A stretch of 64,000 nt of DNA from Gluconobacter sp. Gdi (lineage in GTDB: Bacteria; Pseudomonadota; Alphaproteobacteria; Acetobacterales; Acetobacteraceae). The stretch spans positions 620,001 to 684,000 of the forward strand of contig NZ_BLJQ01000001.1 of NCBI RefSeq assembly GCF_014132155.1, given 5' to 3'. Of the stretch, positions 16,432 to 26,230 are shown in pieces. The notes beneath the pieces are model-generated. The model was not told the origin of the DNA and ran no database searches. It saw nothing but the letters and a program-made list of their open reading frames with translations. The translations under genes and the position numbers were made by a program. How positions within the stretch are numbered: position 1 is the first letter of the stretch; every line of letters begins with the position of its first letter.

Positions 16432-18435
16432 GTGAAAGTCACACCATCTTCTGGCCCTCAGTTTCCGGCCCCGTCTAGCGCTATCAGCCGTACAGGTCGC
16501 ACGACCGCACAGGCGAGACGCATCGCTCTCAATGTTCTTCTGGATGGAGTCGTGTCCGCAGCGGCAGCCCCTGTGGCACGTTGGCTGGCTGACCCTCATG
16601 GAGGACTGCTTCATCCGCTCTGGTTTGTAGCAGGGGGGGGGATTACGCTTCTGGTCAGTGGGCTGCCTTTTCGTATGGCACAGCAATACTGGCGGTTTTC
16701 TGGTCTTTCTGATCTTTTCAACATTGCCTGCGCTTCCGTTGTCAGTGCGACACTATTTTCAGCCTTGCTACATTTGGCTGGCTATCCACTTCCAAGTACG
16801 ACCTTTCCGGTCATCCATGCGCTGGTTCTCCTGACATGCCTGGGCGCTCTGCGTATGTTCTGGCGGCTGACAGCGCGTCGTCGCCTTATGGTCGCTGAGC
16901 GTGAGCGCGTGCTGTTACTCGGTGCTGATCACGAAGCGGATCTTTTCATTCGCGCAATGGAGCGGGATCATCAGGCGGGGCGTCGCGTTGTCGGGCTTCT
17001 AACAGGGGGGACGCAGCAGGCAGGGCGACGCATTCACAGTTGTCCCATTCTTGGAACGATTGATGAAACGCCTGAAATTCTGAAGCAGATGTCAGCCTCG
17101 GGGCGCCTGCCGGATACGTTGGTTATCACCACGTCCGAACTGCGGGGCGCTCCGTTGTCCCGTATCCTCGAAGTGGCGCGTGAGTATGGTGTTGATGTTC
17201 AGAGAACGCCCTCTCTGACTGATCTGAAGCCTGCAGACAGTGTTGAGCTTCGTCCCGTCGCCATTGAAGATCTGTTGAACAGACCTCCGGTAGCGTTGAA
17301 TAGCGAAGGGATGAGCCGCCTGATCGCCGGTCAGGTCATCGCTGTAACGGGGGCTGGCGGCAGCATTGGATCTGAACTGGCGCGACAGATTGCTTCGTTC
17401 AGGCCTGCTGCCATTCTTCTGATTGAGAACAGTGAGTATGCGCTGTGGCAGATCAATCTGGATCTTTCAGAGCGATATCCTGCGGTTCAGCGGCATCAGA
17501 TTATTGCTGATGTGCGTGATCGCGGCAGGATCTCCGAAATTTTCATGGAATACCGTCCAGCACTTATTTTCCATGCCGCCGCGCTCAAGCATGTACCGAT
17601 CGTGGAATCAAATCCGATCGAGGGTGTTCTGACCAACGTCGTGGGCACCCGCATTGTTCTGGACGAGGCCGAGCGTTCAGGTGCGCAGGCGATGGTGATG
17701 ATTTCGACGGACAAGGCCGTTAACCCCTCCAGCCTCATGGGGGCAAGCAAACGCTGCGCTGAGGTCTATGGACAGGCGCTCGATATGCGTGCGCGTGCTG
17801 GTAAAGGCGGTTTGCGGTGTGTGACCGTGCGTTTTGGGAATGTCCTGGGGTCTACAGGGTCTGTCGTCCCCCTGTTTCGCCGCCAGCTTGAACATGGCGG
17901 CCCGCTGACCGTAACCCACCCGGACATGACCCGTTACTTCATGACGATCCCTGAAGCGGTGGGGCTGGTGCTTCAGGCTGCCGTCCGTGGCACTCAAGCT
18001 GCTTGCGGGGAAGATACAACGGATCAGCGTCTCCGGCAGGGCGGCATTTTCGTTCTGGATATGGGCGATCCGGTCAGGATCATGGATCTTGCCTGTCAGA
18101 TGATCCGTCTGGCTGGCCTCAAACCGGAAACAGACGTGGAAATCCAGATTACGGGCCTGCGCCCTGGCGAGAAGCTTTTTGAAGAGCTGTTTCATGGCCG
18201 GGAAGCCCCAGTGCCGACAGATGCGCCAGGTCTGAGAATGGCGTCTCCCCGGACAGTGGATTTCAATATCGCGACTGATGCCATGAATGCGCTGGAAGCG
18301 GCGTGCCACCGCGAAGATCTTTCAGCTGTCATGGAAATATTTCACCGGTTAGTGCCGGAATTCAACCATAACCGGGATGGAAAGGCGCCGTCTGCGGTCG
18401 CGCTTTCACAGCCTGATGCGGAGGTCACTGCATGA
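16432..18435 (+). CDS. Membrane-bound nucleoside-diphosphate-sugar 4,6-dehydratase (PglF/CapD-like)
   Basis: A 667-residue protein with an N-terminal membrane domain (about four helices, to residue ~145), a first Rossmann-like domain, then the catalytic SDR domain. Its NAD motif GAGGSIGSELARQI starts near 307 and the active-site segment STDKAVNP is at 425-432. PglF-like enzymes convert UDP-GlcNAc to a 4-keto-6-deoxy sugar on the cytoplasmic face. Start is GTG 16432 with AGGGAGA just upstream. The 3' end overlaps the aminotransferase gene as ATGA, so product and next enzyme are coupled. Confidence 0.92.
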   Translation: MKVTPSSGPQFPAPSSAISRTGRTTAQARRIALNVLLDGVVSAAAAPVARWLADPHGGLLHPLWFVAGGGITLLVSGLPFRMAQQYWRFSGLSDLFNIACASVVSATLFSALLHLAGYPLPSTTFPVIHALVLLTCLGALRMFWRLTARRRLMVAERERVLLLGADHEADLFIRAMERDHQAGRRVVGLLTGGTQQAGRRIHSCPILGTIDETPEILKQMSASGRLPDTLVITTSELRGAPLSRILEVAREYGVDVQRTPSLTDLKPADSVELRPVAIEDLLNRPPVALNSEGMSRLIAGQVIAVTGAGGSIGSELARQIASFRPAAILLIENSEYALWQINLDLSERYPAVQRHQIIADVRDRGRISEIFMEYRPALIFHAAALKHVPIVESNPIEGVLTNVVGTRIVLDEAERSGAQAMVMISTDKAVNPSSLMGASKRCAEVYGQALDMRARAGKGGLRCVTVRFGNVLGSTGSVVPLFRRQLEHGGPLTVTHPDMTRYFMTIPEAVGLVLQAAVRGTQAACGEDTTDQRLRQGGIFVLDMGDPVRIMDLACQMIRLAGLKPETDVEIQITGLRPGEKLFEELFHGREAPVPTDAPGLRMASPRTVDFNIATDAMNALEAACHREDLSAVMEIFHRLVPEFNHNRDGKAPSAVALSQPDAEVTA

Positions 18436-19574
18436 TTACCCCGATAGCCTTCCTGGATCTGCCCAAACAGCAGGCTCGTCTGAAAGACGCGATCAAGAGC
18501 CGTGTTGACGCAGTGTTTGAGCATTGTCGCTTTGTCATGGGCCCCGAGGTCGAGGAACTTGAGCAGCGGCTGGCCGAGTTCGGGGGCGCGAAATATGCTG
18601 TTGGCGTCTCTTCGGGCACCGATGCACTTCTGATGGTTTTGATGGCAGAAGAGATCGGACCGGGCGATGCGGTCTTTCTGCCAGCCTTCACCTATACGGC
18701 GACGGCTGAAGTTGTCCTCCTTTTGGGCGCAACACCCGTTTTCGTTGATGTGGAACCAGATACGTTCCAGATCAGTCTGACGTCTCTCGCGGAGCGGCTG
18801 GCCGCTGTGCGGAATGCTGGGGAACTGGAACCGCGAGCTCTGATCGGGGTGGATCTTTTCGGTCAGCCTGCGCCGTGGGATGAACTGAAAATTTTTTCTG
18901 CTCAGGAAGGTCTGACGCTCATTGCGGACTGCGCGCAGTCTTTCGGGGCGTCTTATCACGGGCGCCGTCTGGGGCACGAGGCGCGTGCTACAACGCTATC
19001 ATTTTTCCCGTCCAAGCCTCTCGGCGGCTACGGAGACGGCGGCGCTATTCTGACGGATGATGAGGACCTTGCCACCCTCTATCGTTCCCTGCGAACGCAT
19101 GGTGAGGGCAAGACGCGCTACGAAGTGGAGCGCATTGGCATCAACGGTCGACTGGACACGATTCAGGCGGCTGTTCTTCTGGCGAAACTGGATGCTTTTG
19201 AAGATGAGCTGACCAAGCGCGAAGCCATTGCCTGCGCTTATGACAGCGCCATGCCGCAAGGTATTCAAGCACCTGTGCGGGTGTCTGACAGCAAAAGTGC
19301 CTGGGCGATCTACAGCGTGTTGCTACCGGATGCGGCGAAACGAGATTCTCTTCAGGCGCACCTGAAAGCCGCAGGTGTCTCGACGGCAGTCTATTACCCG
19401 AAACCGCTTCACCATCAGCCGGCTTACAGCGAGCATCATGACGGAGCTGCTCTTCCAGTCTCAGAAGGTCTGGGAGCGCGCATTTTGGCGCTGCCCATCC
19501 AGCCAGAGCTGACGGATGAAGAAGTGAGTCGTATTACGGAAGCCCTGAAAAGCTGGGCAGGAGACACATTATGA
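18432..19574 (+). CDS. DegT/DnrJ/EryC1/StrS family sugar aminotransferase (PglE-like)
   Basis: A 380-residue PLP enzyme. The PLP lysine is Lys195 in SFFPSKPLGGYGDGG. Other family blocks are GVSSGTDAL, PAFTYTATAEV and DCAQSFGA. It would aminate the 4-keto sugar made by the preceding dehydratase, giving a 4-amino-4,6-dideoxy sugar. No N-acetyltransferase (PglD-like) follows in the window. Overlaps on both sides (ATGA at 18432, and again at 19571) place it in the middle of a three-gene unit. Confidence 0.92.
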   Translation: MITPIAFLDLPKQQARLKDAIKSRVDAVFEHCRFVMGPEVEELEQRLAEFGGAKYAVGVSSGTDALLMVLMAEEIGPGDAVFLPAFTYTATAEVVLLLGATPVFVDVEPDTFQISLTSLAERLAAVRNAGELEPRALIGVDLFGQPAPWDELKIFSAQEGLTLIADCAQSFGASYHGRRLGHEARATTLSFFPSKPLGGYGDGGAILTDDEDLATLYRSLRTHGEGKTRYEVERIGINGRLDTIQAAVLLAKLDAFEDELTKREAIACAYDSAMPQGIQAPVRVSDSKSAWAIYSVLLPDAAKRDSLQAHLKAAGVSTAVYYPKPLHHQPAYSEHHDGAALPVSEGLGARILALPIQPELTDEEVSRITEALKSWAGDTL

Positions 19575-19996
19575 GGCGCGAACAGAAGCTGCTGCTGGCT
19601 TTTTGTGCACTGGTTTTTATTCCTGTTGGTATTGTCTGGTTCGTTGCCTGGCCGCTGATCCACGCCTGGAAGTTTCCCCCTGTGACGGAAGGCAAGATTA
19701 TTGCACCTGTCAGCCGGGATCTGAGTGCTGCTGAAGTGCAGGACATCAACCTGTGGCTTCAGTCGCACACGACGGCCTGGGGCCCCAGTGGGGAACGTCC
19801 GCCTTCGAAGGGGGAAGTTATTCTGCGCATGAATAACGCAGACAATCATCCGGTCATCATTTCCATCTGGAAGCATAAGCATCAAGCGGACATCGTCGGC
19901 GTGCAGCTTGAGGACGATGGCCCCTACCGCATGAACGCCTTTGAAGACGCGTCTCTCACGGCGCTCCAGCCAGCAGAGTTGCAGCCTCACGGATAA
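19571..19996 (+). CDS. Unknown membrane-anchored protein
   Basis: A 141-residue protein I do not recognise. One N-terminal membrane helix (about residues 8-31) is followed by a soluble domain with ILRMNNADNHPVIISIWKHKH and VGVQLEDDGPYRMNAFED. The Arg/Lys residues before the helix suggest the soluble part faces the periplasm. Translational overlap with the aminotransferase gene suggests a role in the same glycan pathway. The last 41 bases overlap the convergent merR-type gene. Confidence 0.7.
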   Translation: MRREQKLLLAFCALVFIPVGIVWFVAWPLIHAWKFPPVTEGKIIAPVSRDLSAAEVQDINLWLQSHTTAWGPSGERPPSKGEVILRMNNADNHPVIISIWKHKHQADIVGVQLEDDGPYRMNAFEDASLTALQPAELQPHG

Positions 19997-20762
19997 AGCT
20001 GAATACTTCAGGACTGAAGGGCGCCTGTCGTTCAGGTGTCTGCCAGTCCTGCATGTCTTCGTACATTGTACCCGTCTTGCGCCAGAGTTCCGGGCCCACG
20101 GCATCTTGCAAAGGCTTCTGAAGTTCCAGCCATTCCTTTGCGAGCCTTTGCGCCTCTGGGGCAGATGGAGCGACCGAGCGGGCAAGAGCATCTTCACAGC
20201 GCACGATAAGTCGTTCCCAGAGAACCTGATAGGATGTTCTGTCTCCAGTTGGGAAGTGACGATCCATCTGCGTCTGCCATGCCATCTGTTCTTCGGCAGT
20301 AAAGTATTTTTCAAAAACGGGCTGAATGTTTTCCCGTTCTAGAATGGCTTCTCCTTCTCGCAGCAGAAGGCAAAACGCCACCAGATCCATCGGGCCATCG
20401 TAAATCTGGCTCTCCGAACCAGAGAGTTGGTCAGAGATTAGATGATGGGTGGTGCGGAGTTGGGAAATTGTTCTTTCTAATACTGTCTTACGTGCTGAGA
20501 GCAGGGAAAGTTGGGTCTCTATGATATCTTTTGGGGATGCCGGCTTCAGTTCCAGGGAGCGGATCTCAGCGAGACTGAATCCCATCCGCTTTAAAAGAAA
20601 AATGCGTGCCAGCGTGCTGATTGCCTGGAGCGTGTAAACGCGTCTGCCATTTTCAGCCCGGCCTGGCTTGATGAGTCCCAAAGCTTCGAAATGTCGAAGT
20701 GTCCGGGGTGTTGTTGCGCTGGCTTTGGCAAGTTCGCCAATGGTCAGGGTCTTTGCAGTCAT
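19956..20762 (-). CDS. MerR-family regulator with TipAS-like ligand domain
   Basis: A 268-residue regulator. The MerR helix-turn-helix is at residues ~5-75 (TIGELAKASATTPRTLRHFEALGLIKPGR, then NGRRVY), followed by a coiled coil to ~120. The C-terminal half (YFTAEEQMAWQ..., TSYQVLWERLI...) resembles the TipAS drug-binding domain, which traps peptide antibiotics in relatives. Ligand and targets here are unknown. The SD AGGAG (20771-20775 on the complement) sits 8 nt before the ATG but is inside a long inverted repeat, described separately. Confidence 0.85.
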   Translation of the reverse strand: MTAKTLTIGELAKASATTPRTLRHFEALGLIKPGRAENGRRVYTLQAISTLARIFLLKRMGFSLAEIRSLELKPASPKDIIETQLSLLSARKTVLERTISQLRTTHHLISDQLSGSESQIYDGPMDLVAFCLLLREGEAILERENIQPVFEKYFTAEEQMAWQTQMDRHFPTGDRTSYQVLWERLIVRCEDALARSVAPSAPEAQRLAKEWLELQKPLQDAVGPELWRKTGTMYEDMQDWQTPERQAPFSPEVFSFIREAATLLAGAP

Positions 20763-20770
20763 TGATCTTC

Positions 20771-20811
20771 CTCCTGACGCATCATCTGCAATGATGACGT
20801 TACGTCAGGAG
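20771..20811 (-). promoter_or_regulatory. 41-nt inverted repeat over the MerR gene's ribosome binding site
   Basis: Read on the minus strand: CTCCTGACG (20811-20803), a 6-nt bulge, CATCAT (20796-20791), a 5-nt loop, then ATGATG and CGTCAGGAG without a break (20785-20771). That gives 15 pairs with one bulge. The 3' arm contains the AGGAG SD. The DNA also includes an odd palindrome TGACGTTACGTCA (20795-20807) that would suit a dimeric MerR operator. It may be an autoregulatory operator, an SD-sequestering RNA hairpin, or both. Confidence 0.55.
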
Positions 20812-20823
20812 CAAGCGAAATAT

Positions 20824-21966
20824 TCAGTCTTTCCGCGCTTCGTCTTCGGAAATCTCGCCGACGTCGCGACGGGTCTGCTCTTCGTCATCGAGAGGGGCAG
20901 TTGCCTTGTCTCCCATAGCCAGCAGGGCTGCCGTGATTGGGGACGCCAGGATCAGGCCCGGAATGCCAAGAATGGTGCTGAAAACCGTCTGGGACAGAAT
21001 AGCAACGGCAGGTGGCATATGGACCGCGCGGCGCTGGATAAGCGGTGCGAGGACGTTGCCTTCGAAGAACTGGATGACGCTGTAAAGGATCGCCACGAAC
21101 AGGGCTTCCTGGCTCCCCATGGAGAGACCTAGCAGCACGGCCGGAACAGCACCCAGAATGGCACCGATATAGGGAATGAAGTTGCAGATGCCGGCAACGA
21201 CACCCAGCGCCAGCGCGAGAGGAACGCCAATTAATGACAGGCCAATGCCGGAGAGAATGCCTACGACAAGCATGTCGAGTGCCTGACCGGCTGTCCATGC
21301 CCAGAGCGTAGTTCCAGCGGCCATGAGCAGTTCACGCGCCGATGCACGGTGTTGGGAAGGAACGAGGCGCAGGAAGCCGTCAATGTAAATTGCAGGCGAC
21401 AGGGCAAAGTACAGGCCGGCAATCAGAATGACAGCCAGTGTACCCAATACACCAAAGGCACTGCTGAGAATGCCGGTCACGGATCCTGCGAGACCCGAGC
21501 CTAGTGACCCAAGGCTGCCAGACGTTGCATCGTTTCCGCCTACGGCCGTTGGTAGGTGATCCAGAACGAGTTGGCCCAGAGTGGAGCCTGAAAGATGCGA
21601 TTTCAGATCGCCGGACTGCTGGACAAGTGCCTGTTTGAGGCGAATGAACTGGTCCCCAATCGCCGGGCCGCTGCTCCAGACAAGGCCTGCCAGTGCAAGC
21701 AGAATCACCACTGTGACAAGAGCAACTGCGCCCTGATAAGGAATGAACGAGACATGACGCCGCACGATCCGGGCGAGGCCGTGCAGGACGACGGCCATCA
21801 GCGCGGATGCAAAGACGACTGCCAGCACATCCTTCATCAGCCAGACGGCCAACAGGATCAGTGTCACAGTCAGGGCGATCCGTAGAAGGCTGGCAATCTT
21901 GGAAAGTTCGCGCGCGCGCGGTTCCTTCTCGTCTCGGTCCTTCGGGTCGGAAAACGAAATGGGCAT
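20824..21966 (-). CDS. AI-2E family transporter (PerM-like)
   Basis: A polytopic membrane protein of about 380 residues with roughly eight helices. The AI-2E/PerM pattern is visible in LALALGVVAGICNFIPYIGAILG and in the C-terminal LILASPITAALLAM block, plus a long periplasmic-type stretch rich in Ser/Gly between early helices. Members export small molecules, autoinducer-2 or act as Na+/H+ antiporters; the substrate here is unknown. ATG 21966 has GGA 8 nt upstream. TTG 22029 and ATG 21978 are alternatives with poorer SDs. The acidic C-terminus (EISEDEARKD) is unremarkable. Confidence 0.88.
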   Translation of the reverse strand: MPISFSDPKDRDEKEPRARELSKIASLLRIALTVTLILLAVWLMKDVLAVVFASALMAVVLHGLARIVRRHVSFIPYQGAVALVTVVILLALAGLVWSSGPAIGDQFIRLKQALVQQSGDLKSHLSGSTLGQLVLDHLPTAVGGNDATSGSLGSLGSGLAGSVTGILSSAFGVLGTLAVILIAGLYFALSPAIYIDGFLRLVPSQHRASARELLMAAGTTLWAWTAGQALDMLVVGILSGIGLSLIGVPLALALGVVAGICNFIPYIGAILGAVPAVLLGLSMGSQEALFVAILYSVIQFFEGNVLAPLIQRRAVHMPPAVAILSQTVFSTILGIPGLILASPITAALLAMGDKATAPLDDEEQTRRDVGEISEDEARKD

Positions 21967-22128
21967 CAGCCGGTCCATCCTGAATCTGTAAGCCGGTGTT
22001 GGCTTATGGACTTCGGGAAGGCGGGTCAATCGGCTGATGTCGTCTAACGATACTCTCCCGGAGTGCTGATGGCGGTGAAAGCAAGCTTCAGCAGGCTACC
22101 TGACGGTGCAGATCGATCCGCAGCCCTG

Positions 22129-24045
22129 TCAGGCCGAAGCCTCTTCCAGTTCTGCCTGCGCTTCGAGCCAAAGCTCCTCCGTTTGCTCCTGCGTCGTGTT
22201 CAAAGCCGAGAGATGCGCGTTCAGAGACGCGATTTCGCCGGGATTCCCTGACTGATAGAGCTCCGGATCGGCAAGCTTGGTCTCAATTTTCTCTTTTTCC
22301 CGATTGATCTGAGCCAGCTTCGCTTCAGCATCACGAATTTTCCGGCGGAGCGGGGCCAGCGCTCGTGTGAGCTCCTTGCGGTCAATTTTCTTCTGGGGAG
22401 TTGTCGCCTGAGACGTTTCCTGAAAGGCCGGGCGATTGGCGTTTCTGTTCCGCTCCGTATTTTCCGCTCTGGCCTTGCGAGCGCGTTCGACCAGCCATGC
22501 CTTGTATTCCGCCATGTCGCCGTCAAACGGCGCAATGGTTCCGTCTTCAACCAGCCAGAACCGATCCGCTACGGATTCCACCAGATGGCTGTCATGGCTG
22601 ATGAGGATTACCGCGCCCTCAAATTCGGAAAGAGCCCGGATCAGAGCATCGCGCGCGTCAAGATCAAGATGGTTGGTTGGCTCATCGAGGATGAGAAGAT
22701 GCGGGGCGTCACGCGTGGAGAGCGCGAGAAGAAGGCGCGCTTTTTCCCCGCCGGACAATTCTGAAACACGGGTTTCAGCGCGATTAACATCCAGTCCGAA
22801 GCGCGCGAGCTGTGAGCGTACGGCAACCGGCGTCGCGTCAGGCATGGCGCGGGCCATGTGGTCGATCGGTGTTTCAGACAGGACCAGCTCATCAGCCTGA
22901 TGCTGCGCGAAATAGCCGATCTTGAGCTTTGGCGAGTGATTGTAAGTTCCTGCCATGGGATCAAGACGTCCGGCCAGTAGCTTGGCAAATGTGGACTTGC
23001 CGCGCCCGTTCTGGCCCAGAAGCGCGATTCGGTCTTCCATATCGAGCCGCTGGTTCAGCCCTTTGAGAACCACCCGTCCGTCATACCCTAGACTGACATT
23101 GTCGAGGGTGATCATCGGTGGGGGCAGGGGCTGCGGTTCCGGGAATGAAAAGCGCGTCGGGGTGTCTTCCACCACGCTGTCAATCTGCGGAAGGCGCTCA
23201 AGCGCTTTCAGGCGGGCCTGAGCCTGCTTGGCTTTCGTAGCCTTCGCGCGAAAGCGATCGACGAAGGACTGCATATGCGCACGCTGTGTTGCAACGCGCT
23301 CAGCCATACGATTTTGCTGAAGGGCCTGTTCTGTCCGGATGCGCACGAAGTTGTCGTAGCCACCGGGCGTCAGGCTGAGTTTCTGATGATCCAGATGAGC
23401 AATGGCATCGACTGTATTGTCGAGAAGTGAGCGGTCATGGCTGACGATCAGAGCTGCACCAGGGAATTTTGCGAGCCAGGATTCGAGCCAGAGGGTGGCT
23501 TCAATATCAAGATGGTTGGTGGGCTCATCCAGCAGAAGGAGATCGGGGCTGAGGAAGAGGGCCGTCGCCAGCGAGACACGCATTCTCCAGCCGCCTGAGA
23601 AGTCCGAGACCGAACGAAGCTGCGCGTCTTGATCGAAGCCCAACCCTGACAGGATGGCGCCGGCACGGGCGGGGGCCGTGTAGGCGTCAATGGCAATCAG
23701 GCGCTCATGCACATCTGCGATACGGGCAGGGTCCGTGGCAGTCTCGGCTTCGGCAAGGAGAGCCGCGCGCTCGATATCGCCTTCCAGCACCGTGTCGATC
23801 AGCGAGGTGTCACCAGATGGTGTTTCCTGCTTCACGCGGCCCATTGTGGCCCGATTTGCAAGCGTGATGGTGCCCCCATCCGGGGCAATATCCCCTGCAA
23901 TCGCGCCAAGAAGTGTTGATTTTCCAGCCCCATTTTTTCCGATGAGGCCAATTTTCCGACCGGGGTCGACTGTCAGCGATGCGCCATCCAGCAGGGTACG
24001 GCCGGCGATGCGGAGAGTCAGGTCAGTGATGGTGAGCAGGCTCAC
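22129..24045 (-). CDS. ABC-F family ATPase (YheS/ABCF3-like)
   Basis: A 638-residue cytosolic protein with two ABC cassettes and no membrane domain. Cassette 1: Walker [10 protein letters not shown] (about 36-44), signature [20 protein letters not shown]. Cassette 2: [30 protein letters not shown] charged linker (about 240-300) holds [19 protein letters not shown], and a C-terminal coiled coil starts near 555. ABC-F proteins act on the ribosome, for instance to rescue stalled translation. No resistance-specific feature is seen. It diverges from ndk. Confidence 0.93.
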   Translation of the reverse strand: MSLLTITDLTLRIAGRTLLDGASLTVDPGRKIGLIGKNGAGKSTLLGAIAGDIAPDGGTITLANRATMGRVKQETPSGDTSLIDTVLEGDIERAALLAEAETATDPARIADVHERLIAIDAYTAPARAGAILSGLGFDQDAQLRSVSDFSGGWRMRVSLATALFLSPDLLLLDEPTNHLDIEATLWLESWLAKFPGAALIVSHDRSLLDNTVDAIAHLDHQKLSLTPGGYDNFVRIRTEQALQQNRMAERVATQRAHMQSFVDRFRAKATKAKQAQARLKALERLPQIDSVVEDTPTRFSFPEPQPLPPPMITLDNVSLGYDGRVVLKGLNQRLDMEDRIALLGQNGRGKSTFAKLLAGRLDPMAGTYNHSPKLKIGYFAQHQADELVLSETPIDHMARAMPDATPVAVRSQLARFGLDVNRAETRVSELSGGEKARLLLALSTRDAPHLLILDEPTNHLDLDARDALIRALSEFEGAVILISHDSHLVESVADRFWLVEDGTIAPFDGDMAEYKAWLVERARKARAENTERNRNANRPAFQETSQATTPQKKIDRKELTRALAPLRRKIRDAEAKLAQINREKEKIETKLADPELYQSGNPGEIASLNAHLSALNTTQEQTEELWLEAQAELEEASA

Positions 24046-24159
24046 GGGCGCCTCGATCAGTCGGGAAGAGTGAAAAAACCGCGACAGACCTATCAGGAAC
24101 TACGAATTTGCTCTAGTGGAACGGCGGGATTTACCCCTTTGTCCAACAGGAGAAGAAAG

Positions 24160-24582
24160 ATGGCTCTCGAGCGCACGCTTTCAATCATCAAGCCCGACGC
24201 CACGAAGCGTAACCTGACCGGCAAGATCAATGCCGTGTTCGAGGAAGCCGGTCTGCGCATCGTTGCTCAGAAGCGCATCCAGCTGACCGAGAAGCAGGCT
24301 GGCGCTTTCTACGCAGTTCACAAGGAGCGTCCGTTCTACGGCAGCCTCGTGTCCTCCATGCTCGCTGAGCCGGTTGTCGTGCAGGTTCTGCAGGCTGAGA
24401 ACGCTGTTGCAAAGCACCGTGAAGTCATGGGCGCAACGAACCCGGCTGATGCAGCTGAGGGCACCGTGCGTAAGCTTTATGCTGAAAGCATTGAAGCAAA
24501 CTCCGTGCACGGTTCTGACAGCCTTGAGAACGCGAAGAACGAGATCGCTTTCTTCTTCGCTGAGACAGAAATCCTGCCGTAA
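24160..24582 (+). CDS. ndk: Nucleoside diphosphate kinase
   Basis: A 140-residue enzyme that moves the gamma-phosphate from ATP to other NDPs through a phosphohistidine. His117 in NSVHGSDS is the catalytic residue, and the N-terminal [11 protein letters not shown] and GATNPADA motifs are complete. The true start is ATG 24160, with AGGAG 8 nt upstream; an extension to 24070 is unconserved. A strong terminator follows. Confidence 0.97.
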   Translation: MALERTLSIIKPDATKRNLTGKINAVFEEAGLRIVAQKRIQLTEKQAGAFYAVHKERPFYGSLVSSMLAEPVVVQVLQAENAVAKHREVMGATNPADAAEGTVRKLYAESIEANSVHGSDSLENAKNEIAFFFAETEILP

Positions 24583-24597
24583 GGTCTGGGTTCTGCC

Positions 24598-24634
24598 AAT
24601 GGAGAGCCGCAGGTTCTGTGGCTCTCCATTTCCA
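24598..24634 (+). terminator. Terminator after ndk
   Basis: AATGGAGAGCC (24598-24608) pairs with GGCTCTCCATT (24620-24630). GCAG/CTGT extends the stem by four pairs to a 3-nt loop, and TTTCC follows. The T run is short. Confidence 0.75.
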
Positions 24635-24738
24635 ATGATTTGGGACGGTATCTGAACGCCCCGACTGGTCAGCCTTCACACGTTCCCGGTTCCGCTGTCA
24701 TCCAGGCCCACTCTGCGGCATGATGACGGAAGAGAGGC

Positions 24739-26142
24739 ATGGTTCGATCTGTGGGCAACGACGCTACAACTTCTTTCCTTTTCAAATATCCGCTGGCTAT
24801 CGTCTGGGGACTTCTGGTCTCTGCCTGCCTGATGTTTCTGGTGATCGCGACCCCGCCATTACAGGTCGCAGATGAGCCAAATCATTTTCAGAGAGCCATA
24901 CAGATCTCTCAGGGACAGTTGATCGGTCATCGCTTTAGTGCCTCTGATAGCGGAGGTGTCATTCCTGAAGACAGCGTTGTATTCGCCTACAGATATGATG
25001 ATCTCAAAGGTCGATATGAACGGAAAGTAGACTGGAACCGTATCTTCGGCAGCGCACCGTTAAGCTGGAAAAGTCCGAAGCGGGACGCAGGCTTTCCAAA
25101 CACGGTGATCTATTCTCCGATCTTTTATTTTCCATCAGTGGTGGGGATTGAAGTCGGCAAAAGACTTCATGAAGATATTCTAAAGTCTTTTTATCTGGCG
25201 CGCATGTCCAACGCCGTCTTTTGCGTACTTGCCGGAATGTTCGCCCTTGCGATTACCCGTCAGGGACGGCTGATCATTGCAGCATTTCTCTCAATGCCGA
25301 TGTCGCTGTCGTTGTTCGCGTCCTGCTCTCAGGATGGGCCGTTGATCGCAGCCTGTGCAGTCTGTACGGCTCTTATGACGCGATTAAATGATGATTTCTG
25401 CAAAAATAGATGGTTCTGGCCGACACTCGCGCTTTTAATGGGATGCATTATTGCATCCAAGCCGCCTTATATTCTTATCGCGTTTCTGCCGCTGATTATT
25501 GCTCCTTGGGCGGCCTGGCGTTCGGCTGTGGGTGCATGCGTGTTTGCCGTAATTGCTGCTCTGGCATGGTCGGTTATGGGTGTTCACTCAACGAAGATCC
25601 CTTTTCGTTCAGCAGATGGGGTTGATGCTGCGCGCCAGCTACATTTCGTTCTTTCTCACCCGTTCAAAACAATCGCAGTGCTTCTGCACACATTCAGGGT
25701 TTCTGCTTATTCCTTGATGGGCCAGTTTGTCGGTGTTCTGGGATGGCTTGATGCACGACTTCCAGACTGGTTTTACCAGTTCGAAGTTATGTTCTTTATG
25801 CTCATAGGTATTTTCTCTTGCCTTTACCTGACGAGAAAAATTGGAAGGGAAGAGCTACTGAGAAAGGTACTCATACTTTGCGTGTCTATTGGGACAGTCA
25901 GCGCTGTCAGCCTTTCTCTCTATCTTATCTGGACCCCCGTTGGTGACAGTTATATTGGCGGGCTTCAGGGGAGATATTATATCCCTCCAGCAATATTTTC
26001 CGTGCTGATCTTTCCTTTTGCATCCAGCCCCCATTTTCTGTCCGTTGCTAAAGCAAAAGCCATCGAAGTTGCGCTTCTTGCTGTTGGGCTCTGGGTAGGA
26101 TTTGGCGCTGTTATGCAGACCATACTAGCGCGCTACTGGTAG
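24739..26142 (+). CDS. DUF2142 membrane protein, copy 1
   Basis: A 467-residue polytopic membrane protein of the DUF2142 family. The signature VADEPNHFQRAIQISQGQL follows the first helix, a large periplasmic-type loop comes next (about 60-145), then 8-9 helices, and GLQGRYYIPP near the C-terminus. Family members resemble GT-C glycosyltransferases and often lie in surface polysaccharide regions; the acidic Asp-Glu after helix 1 fits that fold. The donor and acceptor are unknown. It faces a second DUF2142 gene. ATG 24739 has AGAGAGG just upstream. Confidence 0.85.
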   Translation: MVRSVGNDATTSFLFKYPLAIVWGLLVSACLMFLVIATPPLQVADEPNHFQRAIQISQGQLIGHRFSASDSGGVIPEDSVVFAYRYDDLKGRYERKVDWNRIFGSAPLSWKSPKRDAGFPNTVIYSPIFYFPSVVGIEVGKRLHEDILKSFYLARMSNAVFCVLAGMFALAITRQGRLIIAAFLSMPMSLSLFASCSQDGPLIAACAVCTALMTRLNDDFCKNRWFWPTLALLMGCIIASKPPYILIAFLPLIIAPWAAWRSAVGACVFAVIAALAWSVMGVHSTKIPFRSADGVDAARQLHFVLSHPFKTIAVLLHTFRVSAYSLMGQFVGVLGWLDARLPDWFYQFEVMFFMLIGIFSCLYLTRKIGREELLRKVLILCVSIGTVSAVSLSLYLIWTPVGDSYIGGLQGRYYIPPAIFSVLIFPFASSPHFLSVAKAKAIEVALLAVGLWVGFGAVMQTILARYW

Positions 26143-26230
26143 CCGTGTTTATTCTTTAATAGGGACGTTACGTTTGCAGTGGGCATGCTACTCCTGCGAA
26201 GAAGGTAACATGCCCTTAGGTGTCTCTGTT
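26143..26230. other. Spacer between the convergent DUF2142 genes
   Basis: It contains an inverted repeat GGGCATG...CATGCCC (about 26180-26213) that may act as a weak bidirectional terminator. There is no T run. Confidence 0.3.
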
